In this document: in pieces, positions 1 to 10,599 of the stretch
Numbering within the stretch: position 1 is the first letter of the stretch
How the letters are laid out: every line of letters begins with the position of its first letter
Source: Aegilops tauschii subsp. strangulata
Taxonomy: Eukaryota > Streptophyta > Magnoliopsida > Poales > Poaceae
Direction: 5' to 3'
Assembly: GCF_002575655.3 (NCBI RefSeq)
Contig: NC_053037.3
Location: 249,831,135-249,895,134, forward strand
Length of the DNA: 64,000 nucleotides
Position numbers and translations under genes: made by a program
Notes under the pieces: model-generated
What the model saw: only the letters and a program-made list of their open reading frames with translations
Databases searched by the model: none
What the model was told of the DNA's origin: nothing

Positions 1-784
1 CCATTAACATGAAAAGTGACATTGCCTTTGTTGCAATCAATAACAACCCCTGCAGTATTCAAAAAAGGTCTACCAAGGATAATCAACATACTATCATCCT
101 CGGGAATATCAAGAATAACAAAGTCCGTTAAGATAGTGACATCTGCAACCACAACAGGCACATCCTCACAAATACCAACAGGTATAGCAGTTGATTTATC
201 GGCCATTGCAAAGATATTTCAGTAGGTGTCAACTTATTCAATTCAAGTCTACGATATAAAGAGAGAGGCATAACACTAACACCGGCTCCAAGATCACATA
301 AAGCAGTTTTAACATAATTTCTCTTAATGGAGCATGGTATAGTTGGTACCCCCGGATCTCCAAGTTTCTTTGGTATTCCACCTTTAAAAGTGTAATTAGC
401 AAGCATGGTGGAAATTTCAGCTTCCGGTATCTTTCTTTTATTTGTGATGATATCCTTCATATACTTAGCATAAGGATTTACTTTAAGCATATCAGTTAAG
501 CGCATACATAAGAAGATAGGTCTAATCATTTCAGCAAAGCGCTCAAAATCCTCCTCATCCTTTGATTTGGATGGTTTGGGAGGAACGGGCATGGGTTTCT
601 GAACCCATGGTTCTCTTTCTTTACCGTGTTTCCTAGCAACAAAATCTCTCTTATCATAACGTTGATTCTTTGATTGTGGGTTATCAAGATCAACAGCAGG
701 TTCAATCTCTACATTATTTTTGCTAGGTTGAGCATCAACATGAACATCATCATTAACATTATCACTAGGTTCATGTTCATCACC
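1..784 (-). pseudogene. Retropepsin (aspartic protease) region, decayed
   Basis: This continues the gag frame past the TGA at 785. An active-site-like block reads LCDLGAGVSVMP (expected D-[ST]-G, here D-L-G). A frame change follows near 205-225, after which the second hallmark, ILGRPFLNT, reads near 55-95 in another frame. Athila-clade proteases normally carry this pair, separate gag from RT and process the polyprotein. The altered catalytic triad and the frame break argue that it is inactive. RT and integrase are off the left edge. Confidence 0.75.
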
Positions 785-2641
785 TCATTGTGTTTCAGCA
801 TCAGAAATGGAAATATTATTAGGATTCTCAGGTGTGTCTACAATAGGTTCATTAGAAGCATGAAAAGTCCTATCATTTTTCTTTTTCTTCTTTTTGGAAG
901 AACTAGGTGCATCTAAACTGTTTCTCTGAGAATCTTGCTCGATTCTCTTAGGGTGGCCTTCAGGATACAAAGGTTCCTGAGTCATTCTACCAGTTCTAGT
1001 AGCCACTCTAACAGCATAGTCATATTTATTATTTAATTCATCAAGCAAATCATTTTGAGCTTTAAGTACTTGCTCAGCTTGAGTAGCAACCATAGAAGCA
1101 TATTTGCTAATGAGTTTGAGTTCACCTTTAACTCTAGCCATATTATCGCTCACGCGTCCTATCTCGAAAGCATTATTCTTTAACTCTCTACCAACATAAG
1201 CATTAAAACTTTCTTGCCTAGCCATAAAGTCACCAAATTCATCTAAACATGGGCTATGAAATTTAGTAGAGGGGATTTCAACTTTATCATATCTATAGAG
1301 AGAATTTACCTTTACTACCTGTGTCGAGTTATCACGATAATGTGGATCTTCAACAGGCGGTATATTAAGACCATGTATTTCTTCAATAGCTGGTAAATTC
1401 TTAACATCTTCAGCTTTAATACCTTTTTCTTTCATTGATTTCTTTGCCTCTTGCATATCTTCAGGACTGAGAAATAGAACACCTCTCTTCTTCGGAGTGG
1501 GTTTAGGAATAGGCTCAGGAGCTGGCTCAATTGGTTCAGGAATTTCCTCAGGAATTGGCTCAGGAAGAGTCCAATTATTTTCATTAGTCAACATATTATT
1601 CAATAGTAATTCAGCTTCGTCAACTGTTCTTTCCCTGAAAACACAACCAGCACAACTATCCAAGTAATCCTTGGAAGCATCGGTTAGTCCATTATAAAAG
1701 ATATCAAGTATTTCATTTTTCTTGAGAGGATGATCAGGCAAAGCATTAAGTAGTCGGAGATGCCCCCCCCCCCAAGCTTGTGGGAGACTCTCTTCTTTGA
1801 TTTGCACAAAATTATATATTTCCCGCAAGGCAGCTTGTTTCTTATGAGCAGGGAAATATGTAGCAGAGAAGTAATAAATCATATCCTGGGGACTACGCGC
1901 ACAACCAGGAGCAAGAGAATTATACCAAGTCTTAGCATCACCCTTTAATGAGAATGGAAATATCTTAAGGATATAATAGTAGCGAGATTTCTCATCATTG
2001 GTAAATAGGGTGGCTATATCATTCAACTTGGTAAGATGTGCCACAACAGTTTCAGATTCAAGGCCATAAAAAGGATCAGATTCAACCAAAGTAATTATCT
2101 CAAGATCAACAGAGAATTCATAATCCTTATCAGTAACACAGATAGGTGAAGTAGCAAAAGCAGGGTCTGGTTTCATTCTAGCATTAAGAGACTGCTGCTT
2201 CCATTTAGCTAATAATTTCTTTCGATCATATCTATCATTGCAAGCAAAGATAGCTCTAGCAGCTTCTTCATTCATAACATAACCCTCAGGAACAACAGGC
2301 AATTCATAATCATTGGGAGAACTTTCATCATCACTATCATCAATACTAGCATCTTCAATAATTTCATTCTCTCTAGCCCTAGCAAGTTGTTCATCAAGAA
2401 ATTCACCTAATGGCACAGTAGTATCACGCAAAGAAGTAGTTTCATCATAAGTATCATGCATAGCAGAAGTGGCATCATCAATAACACGCGACATATCAGA
2501 ATTCATAGCAGTAGCAGGTTTAGGTGTCGCAAGCTTACTCAAAACAGAAGGAGAATCTAGTGCGGAGCTAGATGGCAGTTCCTTACCTCCCATCGTAGTT
2601 GAGGGATAAATTTTTGTTTTGTTGTCTTTCAAGTTCTTCAT
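785..2641 (-). CDS. gag: Retrotransposon gag polyprotein (Athila clade)
   Basis: This 618-residue frame starts at the ATG at 2641, about 50 bases inside the primer site. Its middle (roughly residues 180-350) is a Retrotrans_gag-type capsid domain with a conserved block around FSLKGDAKTWY and later EIYNF and FYNGL. Capsid proteins of this kind package the element RNA into cytoplasmic particles. The C-terminal third is proline/glutamate- and lysine-rich. At the usual QAWGR position it reads QAWGGG, over a run of ten C at 1762-1771, which looks like a local slippage change. It ends at a TGA at 785, but the same frame continues into the protease, so the stop is probably a later mutation. Confidence 0.85.
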   Translation of the reverse strand: MKNLKDNKTKIYPSTTMGGKELPSSSALDSPSVLSKLATPKPATAMNSDMSRVIDDATSAMHDTYDETTSLRDTTVPLGEFLDEQLARARENEIIEDASIDDSDDESSPNDYELPVVPEGYVMNEEAARAIFACNDRYDRKKLLAKWKQQSLNARMKPDPAFATSPICVTDKDYEFSVDLEIITLVESDPFYGLESETVVAHLTKLNDIATLFTNDEKSRYYYILKIFPFSLKGDAKTWYNSLAPGCARSPQDMIYYFSATYFPAHKKQAALREIYNFVQIKEESLPQAWGGGHLRLLNALPDHPLKKNEILDIFYNGLTDASKDYLDSCAGCVFRERTVDEAELLLNNMLTNENNWTLPEPIPEEIPEPIEPAPEPIPKPTPKKRGVLFLSPEDMQEAKKSMKEKGIKAEDVKNLPAIEEIHGLNIPPVEDPHYRDNSTQVVKVNSLYRYDKVEIPSTKFHSPCLDEFGDFMARQESFNAYVGRELKNNAFEIGRVSDNMARVKGELKLISKYASMVATQAEQVLKAQNDLLDELNNKYDYAVRVATRTGRMTQEPLYPEGHPKRIEQDSQRNSLDAPSSSKKKKKKNDRTFHASNEPIVDTPENPNNISISDAETQ

Positions 2642-2690
2642 AGTGACCAGCAGATATAAATCCCAAGTGACTCAGAGAATAGAGCTATGC

Positions 2691-2708
2691 TCCCCGGCAA
2701 CGGCGCTA
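2691..2708 (-). other. Primer-binding site (tRNA-Asp type, one mismatch)
   Basis: Just inside the LTR the minus strand reads TAGCGCCGTTGCCGGGGA. This complements the 3' end of plant tRNA-Asp except for A in place of G at the second base. tRNA-Asp priming is typical of Athila-clade elements. The mismatch suggests decay after insertion. Confidence 0.75.
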
Positions 2709-2719
2709 GAAATTAGTCT

Positions 2720-4123
2720 TGATAACCCACAAGTGTAGGGGATCGCAACAGCTTTCGAGGGTAAAGTATTCAACCCAAATTTATTGATTCGACACAAGGG
2801 GAGCCAAAGAATATTCTTGAGTATTAGCAGTTGAGTGGTCAATTCAACCACACCTGGATAACTTAGTATCTGCAGCAAAGTATTTAGTAGCAAAGTAATA
2901 CGGAAATAAAGGTAACAGTAGCAAAAGTAATATTTTTGGGTTTTGTAGTGATTGTAACAGTAGCAACGGAAAAGTAAATAAGCGAAGAACAATATGTGAA
3001 AAACTCATAGGCAATGGATCAGTGATGGATAATTATGCCGGATGCGATTCCTCATGTAATAGCTATAACATAGGGTGACACAGAACTAGCTCCAGTTCAT
3101 CAATGTAATGTAGGCATGTATTTCGTAAATAGTCATACGTGCTTATGGAAAAGAACTTGCATGACATCTTTTGTCCTACCCTCCTGTGGCACTGGCGTCC
3201 TAGCGGAAACTAAGGGATATTAAGGCCTCCTTTTAATAGAGAACCGGAACAAAGCATTAACACATAGTGAATACTTGAACTCCTCAAACTACGGTCATCA
3301 CCGAGAAGTATCCCGATTATTGTCACTTCGGGGTTGTCGGATCATAACACGTAATAGGTGACTATAGACTTGCAAGATAGGATTAAGAACACACATATAT
3401 TCATGAAAACATAATAGGTTCAGATCTGAAATCATGGTACTCGGGCCCTAGTGACAAGCATTAAGCATAGCAAAGTCATAGCAACATCAATCTCAGAACA
3501 TAATGGATACTAGGGATCAAACCCTAACAAAACTAACTTGATTACATGGTAAATCTCATCCAACCCATCACCGTCCAGCAAGCCTACGATGGAATTACTC
3601 ACGCACGGCGGTGAGCGTCATGAAATTGGTGATGGAGGATGGTTGATGATGACGACGGCGACGAATCCCCCTCTCCGGAGCCCCGAACGGACTCCAGATC
3701 AGCCCTCCCGAGAGAGATTAGGGCTTGGCGGCGGCTCCGTATCGTAAAACGCGATGAAACTTTTTCTCTGATTTTTTTCTCCGCAAAACGGAATATATAG
3801 CGTTGGAGTTGAGGTCGACGGAGCTCCAGGGGGCCCACGAGACAGGGGGCGCGCCCAGGGGGAGGGCGCGCCCCCACCCTCGTGGAGAGGGTGTGGGCCC
3901 CTGGTCTTGATTCTTTCACCAGTATTTTTTATATTTTCCAAAAAGTGCCTCAGTGGATTTCCAGGACATTCCGAGAACTTTTGTTTTCTACACATGAAAC
4001 AACATCATGGTAATTCTGCTGAAAACAGCGTCAGTCCGGGTTAGTTTCATTCAAATCATGCAAGTTAGAGTCCAAAACAAGGGCAAAAGTGTTTGGAAAA
4101 GTAGATACGTTGGAGACGTATCA
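2720..4123 (-). repeat. 5' LTR of the Athila-clade element
   Basis: The LTR is 1404 bp. On the minus strand it begins TGATACGTCTCC and ends in TTGTGGGTTATCA, giving a short inverted repeat TGATA/TATCA. A TATA-like stretch (CTATATATTCC on the minus strand, near 3790-3800) is a plausible promoter. Inside are GC-rich GGCGCGCCC motifs around 3848-3872. The partner LTR is outside the window, so the insertion cannot be dated. Confidence 0.85.
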
Positions 4124-4757
4124 GCTGTGCAGTGAGGCCTCCGACAGATAAACCACCACAAGCGAAAGTTTTTTTAGCAGTGGGAGTCGAAGCATTTGTA
4201 CCAGATCGTCTGGTAGATGGCATCGGGCGAAGGTGGCGGTGTGGAGAGAGGAGGAAAACCGCGAGATGGACAACGGTGGTGTGGGCACGAATTCTTGGTG
4301 TGTTCGTGGTATGAAACTTTTGTGGTAATGGTACAACTCAAACTGCTGGAGTTTTCCGAATTCAGGGGATGTCAGCCAAGCGTCCACCTTGCCGGGTATG
4401 GACAACAAGTAGCGTGTCGGGATGCAGAGGCATTGAATGGGGCCTTGCTGGTTAGAAGAGGCGATGGCTCTGAGGAGATCAAATTCAGGAAGGACAGATA
4501 TCTGACGACAGTCGAGATTGAGGGGCGCGGTGCGCCATAGAGGGCGCCACCAAGTTGAGAGAACTTGTGTGCGGCAGCAATCCTTGGTGGGGAGAAGCGA
4601 GATGATCTCCTTAAAGATTCTATCGGTTCCTCAGATCCGGCTGGGGGTGGGGGGGGGGCTCGTCGCTTCTCCCCGCGCTACCGGGTGCGGGATCTACAAC
4701 CGGCGTCGCCGCTAGCGGGAGCCTCGTCTTCTTGGCGCTGGGGCCAGCCGACTCCAT
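4124..4757 (-). pseudogene. F-box/LRR protein gene, truncated by retrotransposon insertion
   Basis: Reading from the ATG at 4757 on the minus strand gives MESAGPSAKKTRL and a proline-rich leader. An F-box follows (EIISLLPTKDCCRTQVLSTW and RPLWRTAPLNLD, about 4610-4500), then LRR/FBD-type sequence (KVDAWLTSPEFGKL, HLPDDLVQMLRLPLLKKL) up to 4124. Such proteins recruit substrates to SCF ubiquitin ligases through SKP1. The leader and F-box lie in different frames across a C-homopolymer (G-run on the plus strand near 4648-4660), and a small indel removes the usual start of the F-box. The frame is cut at 4123 by the Athila-clade LTR, so most leucine-rich repeats are missing. I call it a broken gene with high confidence in the family. 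Confidence 0.8.
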
Positions 4758-5300
4758 TTTCCTTGTGGGCGTCGCGCCGAGCTCACGGGTTTGAGCAGAG
4801 TAGCTAGAGACGAGCCTAGTGGCAGTGCGAGTGGGGAAGAAGGAGGGCTGGGGATTTCTGTAGGAGTGGAAGAAGAGGAGCAGGCGTTTTCTGTACGAGT
4901 GAGGAAGAAGGTGAGTGGGTTTTTCTGGACGAGTGAGGAAGATTGGGGAGCGGGGGGAATTGGGGGGGGGGGGAGACAAAAGCGGGAGAGCGAGCTGTTC
5001 GTGTTAATAAGGCCCGCTGCACTAACTACTCGCTTTTTCCCAAGAACCGCTCTCTTCTTTTGCGTTGCTGCATTCGAGCTGGCGCATGGACTTGGCTGAC
5101 TGGCCATGCATGCAGGATGCATGTGCCCGCCGGCCACTGCATGCGCCTGGTTTGTTACTAGGCCTATTTAATACGGTGGTTATGGAGTAAATTAAGGAGA
5201 TTTATTTTCTCTGTGTGCATCCACCAAATTAGAGGATGCGGTACTGGATGCAGACACTCACATTAAACTAAGCTTCAGAAGATACGGTATGCACACTAAC
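4758..5300. other. Upstream region of the broken F-box gene
   Basis: GC- and purine-rich sequence with a G run near 4962-4974 and no frame I trust. It probably holds the former promoter and 5' UTR of the F-box/LRR gene to its left. No TATA element or other site is clear enough to call. Confidence 0.4.
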
Positions 5301-5990
5301 ATTCAGAAGAACAAAAGTTCAGCATGTCTATGCATCTCAATGATTCACCATACTATAACCAATACAAAGCTGTGAGAAGGTGTGGAAATAAAGAAAATCG
5401 GTCGATGCTTCTCTGAGCAAAGGGCCTCCCTGCACACGCATTAATTTCCTGGGCATGCTTGTTTCTTCTCAATGTTGTGAGCACTTTGAGCATGTTGGCA
5501 ACTCCACAGCTAGCTAGCTGCCTCATCTTGCAATTGATGCTGACACATTTGCAGCAAACACATGAGGCAATAGAGATGACTCAACATGAGTCCATATTGT
5601 GCAGTTCCCCTAAAATCATATTCATTGTCCTGAATCTGAAAAGATAGGAAAACAGTAGCTATACTTAAATGGTGTTGCAAAACAGTAGCACATATCAATA
5701 GCTCGGCTTGACAAAACACGATCATATGGATGAAGGGGATACTGACCTGCCTGAGGAAGATTATATATAATTTCATAAGTCCTTGGTTGATTTCCACCTT
5801 CGGCTGCACTGCTTGTTTGCTCCTCCACACATGACAGGATCGTTCCGCACTGCATTCAGCAAGTCAACATACGAATAAGCTAATTTCATCTTGTGGTGGT
5901 CATTGTACCTAGTTACGAATGTAGAATACCTGGAGCACCATGAGGTTAGCTGACAGTAGGTAGATGCAGCCATATAAATTTTGTGCGGTG
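5300..5990 (-). other. Gene-remnant/3'-UTR-like segment related to 17570-18200
   Basis: Two stretches match sequence 12 kb away. GCTGTGAGAAGGTGTGGAAATAAAG (5372-5396) resembles GTTGTGAGAAGGTGTACAAATAAAG (17638-17662), each preceded by a GCATCTCAATG motif. On the minus strand, an exon-like piece ending GGGGAACTGCACAATATGG (near 5590-5615) resembles GTCGAGCTGCACAAAATGA near 17805. I infer paralogous, decayed ends of one gene family, possibly the 3' regions of DUF295-type genes. No intact protein is present. Confidence 0.45.
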
Positions 5991-6962
5991 CTACCAAAAT
6001 TGAGGTTTGTATCCCTTCCCGTTATGAGAATTCTTCTTGAAGTTGGTAGAATGTGACGGCTTGTTCTCTGCATCAAACTTGCCTTTCCCCTGAGATTTGT
6101 TCTTGTTGTTTTGGGGCTGGTTGGGCTGGAAGTTCTTCTCGTGTACCATGTGGGCACTAGAAGCTCCCTCAGCTACCCGAGCACGTGTGTCTTTTGCTCT
6201 CGCCTTCTCCTCAAAATCAAGAGTGCTAATGAGATTCAAAATAGAAAACTCATGTCTCTTGTTTTTCAGAGAAGTAGCAAAATCGTTCCACGAAGGTGGA
6301 AGCTTGGCAATGATGGTCCCAGCAACAAATTTGTCCGGCAACACACACTTAAAGTACTCAAGTTCCTTAGAGAGTGACTGTATCTCATGAGTCTGCTGAA
6401 CAACAGAGCGCTCATCAGTCATCTTGTAGTCACAGAATTGCTCCATGACATACAACTCGTTGCCAGCGCCCGAGGGCCCAAACGTGGCCTCGAGCGCAGC
6501 CCACATGTCTTTGCCACTGTCAAATGACATATATGAATCCACAATGGAATCGTCAAGAACACTCAGCAGGGCGGCTTTGAAGAGGGTATCCATGTTCTGA
6601 AAAGCTTCCTGCTGTGTAGGATTAAGATCGCCCTCAGGCTTACCCTTAGTGGCGTCATAGCAGTACATGATCTGAAACCAATATACTGCTCTTGTGCGCC
6701 ACCTTTTATATTGCACCCCCTTAAAAGTAGGCGGCTTCAAAAGCGCAGCAAAACCACTCGGAGTAAATTGCCTGTAATCAGGTTTTTGGATTGGATTGTT
6801 GAATATATGAGCAATTTAGTATGAGATTTAATCCGAATCAGCAGTAAATAAATCATGACGACAATTGCAAACATCAAAGTAATGATGCGGACTAAACCAG
6901 GAGGACAGAATCACATACTGTAGAGCGGGAGCAGAACCGATGTGGTTGATGTTGTCACTCAT
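5991..6962 (-). CDS. gag: Ty1/copia-type gag (UBN2-like), two exons, truncated
   Basis: Exon 1 runs from the ATG at 6962 to 6919 (MSDNINHIGSAPALQ) and exon 2 from 6771 to 5991. The 147-bp intron starts GTATGT and ends ATTACAG. The spliced length is 825 nt, a clean 274-residue frame. Exon 2 carries the copia gag fold: FKGVQYKRWRTRAVYW, a DDSIVDSYMSFDSGKDMW block, then LPPSWNDFATSL. It ends in a lysine/asparagine-rich tail and stops at GYKPQFW, just before the zinc knuckle that normally follows. Protease, integrase and RT are absent, so this is the 5' internal part of a copia element. A spliced gag leader is known for some grass copia families. No LTR was recognised on either side. Confidence 0.75.
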
Positions 6963-7389
6963 GTCGTTGATGAAGAGGTTACCGAGGTCGGGGAAGAAGG
7001 ATGTCGTTGAGGAAGTCGTCGCTGGCAGCAGTCACAGGAGTGTGCTCCCCAAAAACCTGATCGCCCCTCTCCCGTACAGGATCACGAAAGGCGGGGTTCG
7101 GAGGACTGCTGTCCCTTCTCGCGGTGCACGCCGGAAGGAGGGCTGGAGAAGAATTGCGTGGCGGCGCTAAGATCTGGAACGGTGTGAAACCATATGATAC
7201 AGCGACGGCTAGGGTAGAGCATGTCAGGTCGGTCCTGCGAGTATAATAGTAGGCCTTTGGCCCCCAAACCCCACGTCCAAGTCAATAATAGCTAAAAAAA
7301 GTCAATAATAGCCCCACCAAGGTTTGTCTCAAAAAAACAGAGTAATTAAGGCGTCCATTAGTCCCTTTAGTATAAATACAATATCATTA
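6963..7389 (-). other. 5' leader of the copia gag fragment and adjoining sequence
   Basis: About 7170-6963 on the minus strand looks like the transcribed leader of the copia fragment (GAGAGGGGCGATCAGG, then GCGACGACTTCC). Upstream of 7200 is an imperfect duplication of GTCAATAATAG (7279-7305). No LTR, TATA box or primer site is visible, so the element end is undefined. Confidence 0.4.
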
Positions 7390-7556
7390 ATAATGGCCCC
7401 ACCTTTTGTCTCACAAAGTATGTTGGAGTACAACCGGCTACACGTTTACAATCCGCTTCTCTTCTCTCTCCTCTTCTCTCTCCTTCAACTAAGCACAAAT
7501 ACTATATTTAAATCCTTATAGCCTGCTTATGTCATCTAATTGTAGTACTTGCTCTA
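7390..7556. repeat. Truncated MITE, same family as 8065-8349
   Basis: This stretch follows the right half of the MITE at 8065-8349: TCTCACAAAGT, CTTCTCTTCTCTCTCC, CAACTAAGCA, CCTTATAGCC and the terminus TACTTGCTCTAA. The left half and left terminus are missing or unrecognisable. Confidence 0.6.
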
Positions 7557-8064
7557 AAGTTACTCTGCACTGTGTAGTCTGAAATGCCGGGCGTGCAGCG
7601 GGCGGTGCCCCCGGCCGGCGCGCCGCTTCAACGGCGGAAGGAGTGAGAGGTCGCGTCGCCGTGACTTGCCATCAATGTGGAGCGACGAGCTCAGCTGGCG
7701 CCGGGCGGGAAGCGCGCACGGGAGGGGGGAGGGGTTTTTGTTGGGCCAAGAAGGTGAGAAGCCAACTTGGGATCGATCCGGATGGGGAAATATCATGTGC
7801 TCCCATACTCTGCATATGACACTAGTCTATGTTACTACTCCCTCCTTTCCGGTTTATAGAGATGTTTACTGTAACATAGTAATATGTTACAGTATAAGTT
7901 ACTCCCCACTATGACCAGCCTTGGCCTCTCCCAGTGCTCCACCATGTATAGCTGCTAAGCCTGCCACGTAGGCATAAAATATGATGTGGCACCAATAAAC
8001 TAAGCACCTATGCATTGAAGACTTGAGTTACTAAGCAATTTAATGTACTTAGCACCTCATCTAA
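7557..8064. other. Intergenic sequence with a MITE-like remnant
   Basis: A GC-rich part (7580-7720) has no convincing gene. Near 7836-7905 the plus strand reads ACTACTCCCTCC, followed by a short hairpin around TGTAACATAGTAATATGTTACA. This is probably a Stowaway-like start joined to another inverted repeat. Confidence 0.35.
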
Positions 8065-8349
8065 GAGCATGGTTAATAGTATAGCCAGCTGCTGGCTATA
8101 AGCCAGTGCCATGTCATCTACAGCCCATCTTATAGTCAACATGTACAATAGTAGATCAAAAGAGTGTACTACTTTTTTATTATGTGGCCCACCTTTCATT
8201 CTCACAAAGTGCCGAGGAGCACGTGCTAGAGCTGGCTCTTCACGAAGAGCCCGCTTACCTTCTCTCTCCTCTTCTCTTTCCTCCAACTAAGCAGAAATAT
8301 ACTAGTTTATTCCTTATAGCCCGCTGACTCAACTCTATTGTACTTGCTC
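8065..8349. mobile_element. PIF/Harbinger-like MITE (285 bp)
   Basis: Imperfect terminal inverted repeats begin GAGCATGGTTAATAGTATAGCC on the left and close with the complement of GAGCAAGTACAATAGAG on the right. TAA lies immediately outside both ends (8062-8064 and 8350-8352), the 3-bp target duplication usual for PIF/Harbinger elements. It has no coding capacity. Confidence 0.75.
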
Positions 8350-8859
8350 TAAGCACATCTAAGCACTTACTAGCACCCCCTTGACCGTGGACCTTGACGG
8401 TGTACGTCACCTTGTGTCTCATAATTTTCCTCGTCATCATCTGAGTCCTAGAAGATCTCACCCACATCATCATTAGCATGCAGCCGCCTTGATAGACAAC
8501 GTGCGCAGAAGGAGTAGAGGCGACTGGGGACGCACCACCACCACGTCGTGGGCACTCCGTACGTGCTCGTGTGCGTGCAGCGTGCGTGTTTTTCCATCAG
8601 TGCTAGCTCTAAGGCCGAGGCTGCGGTCGTCTTCGTCTCCGACTAGTAGTTGAGCAACGACGGCAAAGAGGTGCTGCAAGAGATGCGTATGCGCCGTTGC
8701 GTGCGAGCTTCGTCGTAGCACGACGAACCGGACGTCGCCGCGGATGGCGCACGCCTCCATGCGGCCGAGTGTGTGCGCATGCATGTGTTATTCACGTGCA
8801 TTCTGCGGCCGAACGTGTGTGCATGCACGTGTTGTGTACGTGCGTTGTGTGCTCCATGC
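8350..8859. repeat. Intergenic sequence with a 45-bp tandem duplication (8761-8850)
   Basis: GCGGCCGA occurs at 8761 and 8806, and the following bases (GTGTGTGCGCATGCATGTG, then ACGTGTGTGCATGCACGTG) are related, giving two copies of a 45-bp unit rich in TGCATG/ACGTG. The rest has no credible gene. The block ends at the CATGC target duplication of the CRM element. Confidence 0.55.
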
Positions 8860-9751
8860 TGATAGAGGCAAAGGTGTCCCGTCTTTCGATGAGATGATGA
8901 ATATCGCTTTGATGGAAGTCGACTTTGACGATCCGACTACGAACGTGCGAGGACGTCGCGCCTTAGCAATCGCTAAACCAACTCCGAGAGGTTATCGACC
9001 ACGCCGGAGCACGATCAACCTGACCACGAGGGTCTGTTTCCTGCGAGCAAACGAAGAACAGGCAAGAAACTGAGATTGCAATCTGGATATTGCGAATATA
9101 AGATGAAAACTTTATTGATCAAGGTGGGGTTCTGTGACGCCTTTGTCTGGTCGCTGAACACAAACGAAGTACGCGAAGTTGCAGCTATGGCGAACTTTTA
9201 ATCTAAACAAAACCCAAAGTCTAAACGACGCCCTAAGGGCTGTATATATGGAGGAAGAGGGGGGGAATTTCGTGGCCCTTGAGGAAGGGGTCCGAAACCA
9301 ACCCTATCTCTTGTTTCCCCACACATACGGACTCTAAAAACAGCCTATACTTATGTATTTCGAAATTACATGGGCCTGGCCCAATAATAAGGTGACGCAG
9401 CACCTAGAATAGCCTCTGGACGAAAGTTATGAAGTAGCATCTTGTATATTTCGTCCAAGGCTTCATGCACGCATTATGGTGGCTTCAACGTCCTGAAATC
9501 ATCACTTGTAACTCCGTTCTTGTTCCCCATGCGCATGCCATCATCTCCATGCTTGTTCTTGCTCCAATGTTCATCCTTCTCAAAGCTAGGCCCTTCATTT
9601 GTAAGCAAAACAAATGTATCCAATTTAGGCAGCATCATATTCTCATGAACATTAGAATCATTAGCAAGAAACGAAAGTACCTGGTTATTTAATTGGCGTG
9701 CGCGAGCTCTAGTAATTGGTCCAGTATGTATAGCAGCAGGGACTGTGGGTG
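8860..9751 (-). repeat. 3' LTR of CRM copy A, lacking its first 26 bases
   Basis: It matches 11791-12682 with two visible substitutions (C/T in the GACCACGCC region near 9000, and A/G in GATGAAAACTTT near 9108). It joins truncated gag directly at 9751/9752. Confidence 0.88.
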
Positions 9752-10573
9752 ACGCTGCAATTTTTGAAGTAATTCACGTTGATAATATGGTGGAACCCAA
9801 CGAGTACGCATAGCAGTTTTCAAAGCAGCCCAAGTAGCTGGAACAGGATATAATCTACAATGTTCAGACCACCAAACACATGCAAAGCTAGTGAAAGCAC
9901 AAACAGCAGCAGGAACACGTCTCTCCTCAGGATATTGTAAACATGTAAATCGTTGTTCAGTTTCTAACTCCCAAGTAAGATATATATCAGGAACATATCT
10001 ACCCTCAAATGGTGGAATATTCAATTTCAGTTTAGGGAGATGGTCATGATCTCGTACCTGAGGTGGTGGTGCCGGCCTACCGTTGCGAATATATACCTGA
10101 GGTCGACCTGCTGGTGGTGGTGCTGGTGGCTGCACGTAGTTCTGATTTTGATCAACCTCATCCTCATAATCGCCCGCATAATCGTCATCCTCCTCAGCCG
10201 CCGCAGGAGCAGGAGCCAAAGAAGCATCAACAGTAGGGACAGCAGCACCCGAATTTTGACCAATCTCAATTGGAACGCGCTGTGCCCGTCCCACTTGATT
10301 TGGAAGGCGGCGTTGGAGATGTGGTTGTTGTTGTTGTAGAGGTGCGACATGTGCAGCCGGTGGTGGTTGGGGAAGACGCTTTAGTAATTCAGTAAACTTG
10401 TTATCCAGCTTTGTCTCAAACGACTTCTCCACGGCATCTATCTTCTCCATAGCCTCTTCAAATCTGTTTAGCACATCTCCCACCTGGCCACTCATCATTT
10501 GCTGAAATTTATCATGCAACTCCTTGTTCGTCATGTTCGCCCAATCAGTCTCATCGGCTTGTGAACCTGCCAT
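9752..10573 (-). pseudogene. gag: CRM gag, C-terminally truncated (copy A)
   Basis: It starts at the ATG at 10573 (MAGSQADETDWANMTNKE) and follows the gag of copies B and C for about 274 residues: acidic and proline-rich linker, then KLNIPPFEGRY, FACVWWSEHCR and RTRWVPPYYQREL. At LLQKLQR it meets LTR sequence out of frame and stops at 9689. The zinc knuckle and everything downstream are deleted. The N-terminal region is free of stops, in line with the young age implied by the LTRs. Confidence 0.8.
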
Positions 10574-10599
10574 GGTTAGCAGCAATAGAAACACAAAAG

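Larger units (their letters stand above)
1..4123 (-). mobile_element. Athila-clade Ty3/gypsy LTR retrotransposon, 5' portion
   Basis: Reading on the minus strand from 4123 toward 1, the order is LTR (4123-2720), primer-binding site, gag (2641-785) and retropepsin (784-1). The element then leaves the window. LTR ends are TGATAC...TTATCA, and the primer site matches plant tRNA-Asp, as known for Athila-clade elements. The insertion edge at 4123 falls inside an F-box/LRR gene, so the gene's missing part and the second LTR should lie left of base 1. The next five host bases, 4124-4128 (GCTGT), are the predicted target-site duplication. The clade is fairly sure; I do not assign a family name (Sabrina, WHAM and Fatima have similar ends). 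Confidence 0.85.

Noticed and set aside
4620..5160. Proline/serine-rich minus-strand frames upstream of the F-box gene.
   Set aside because: Low-complexity CT-rich frames overlap each other in several phases. Only the part from 4757 leads into recognisable F-box sequence.
10027..10350. Frames overlapping CRM gag on the other frame or strand (also near 55888-56298 and 61173-61499), including leucine/arginine-rich ones.
   Set aside because: They are shadows of the CAA/CCA/GAT-rich gag coding sequence and recur in each copy only because gag recurs.
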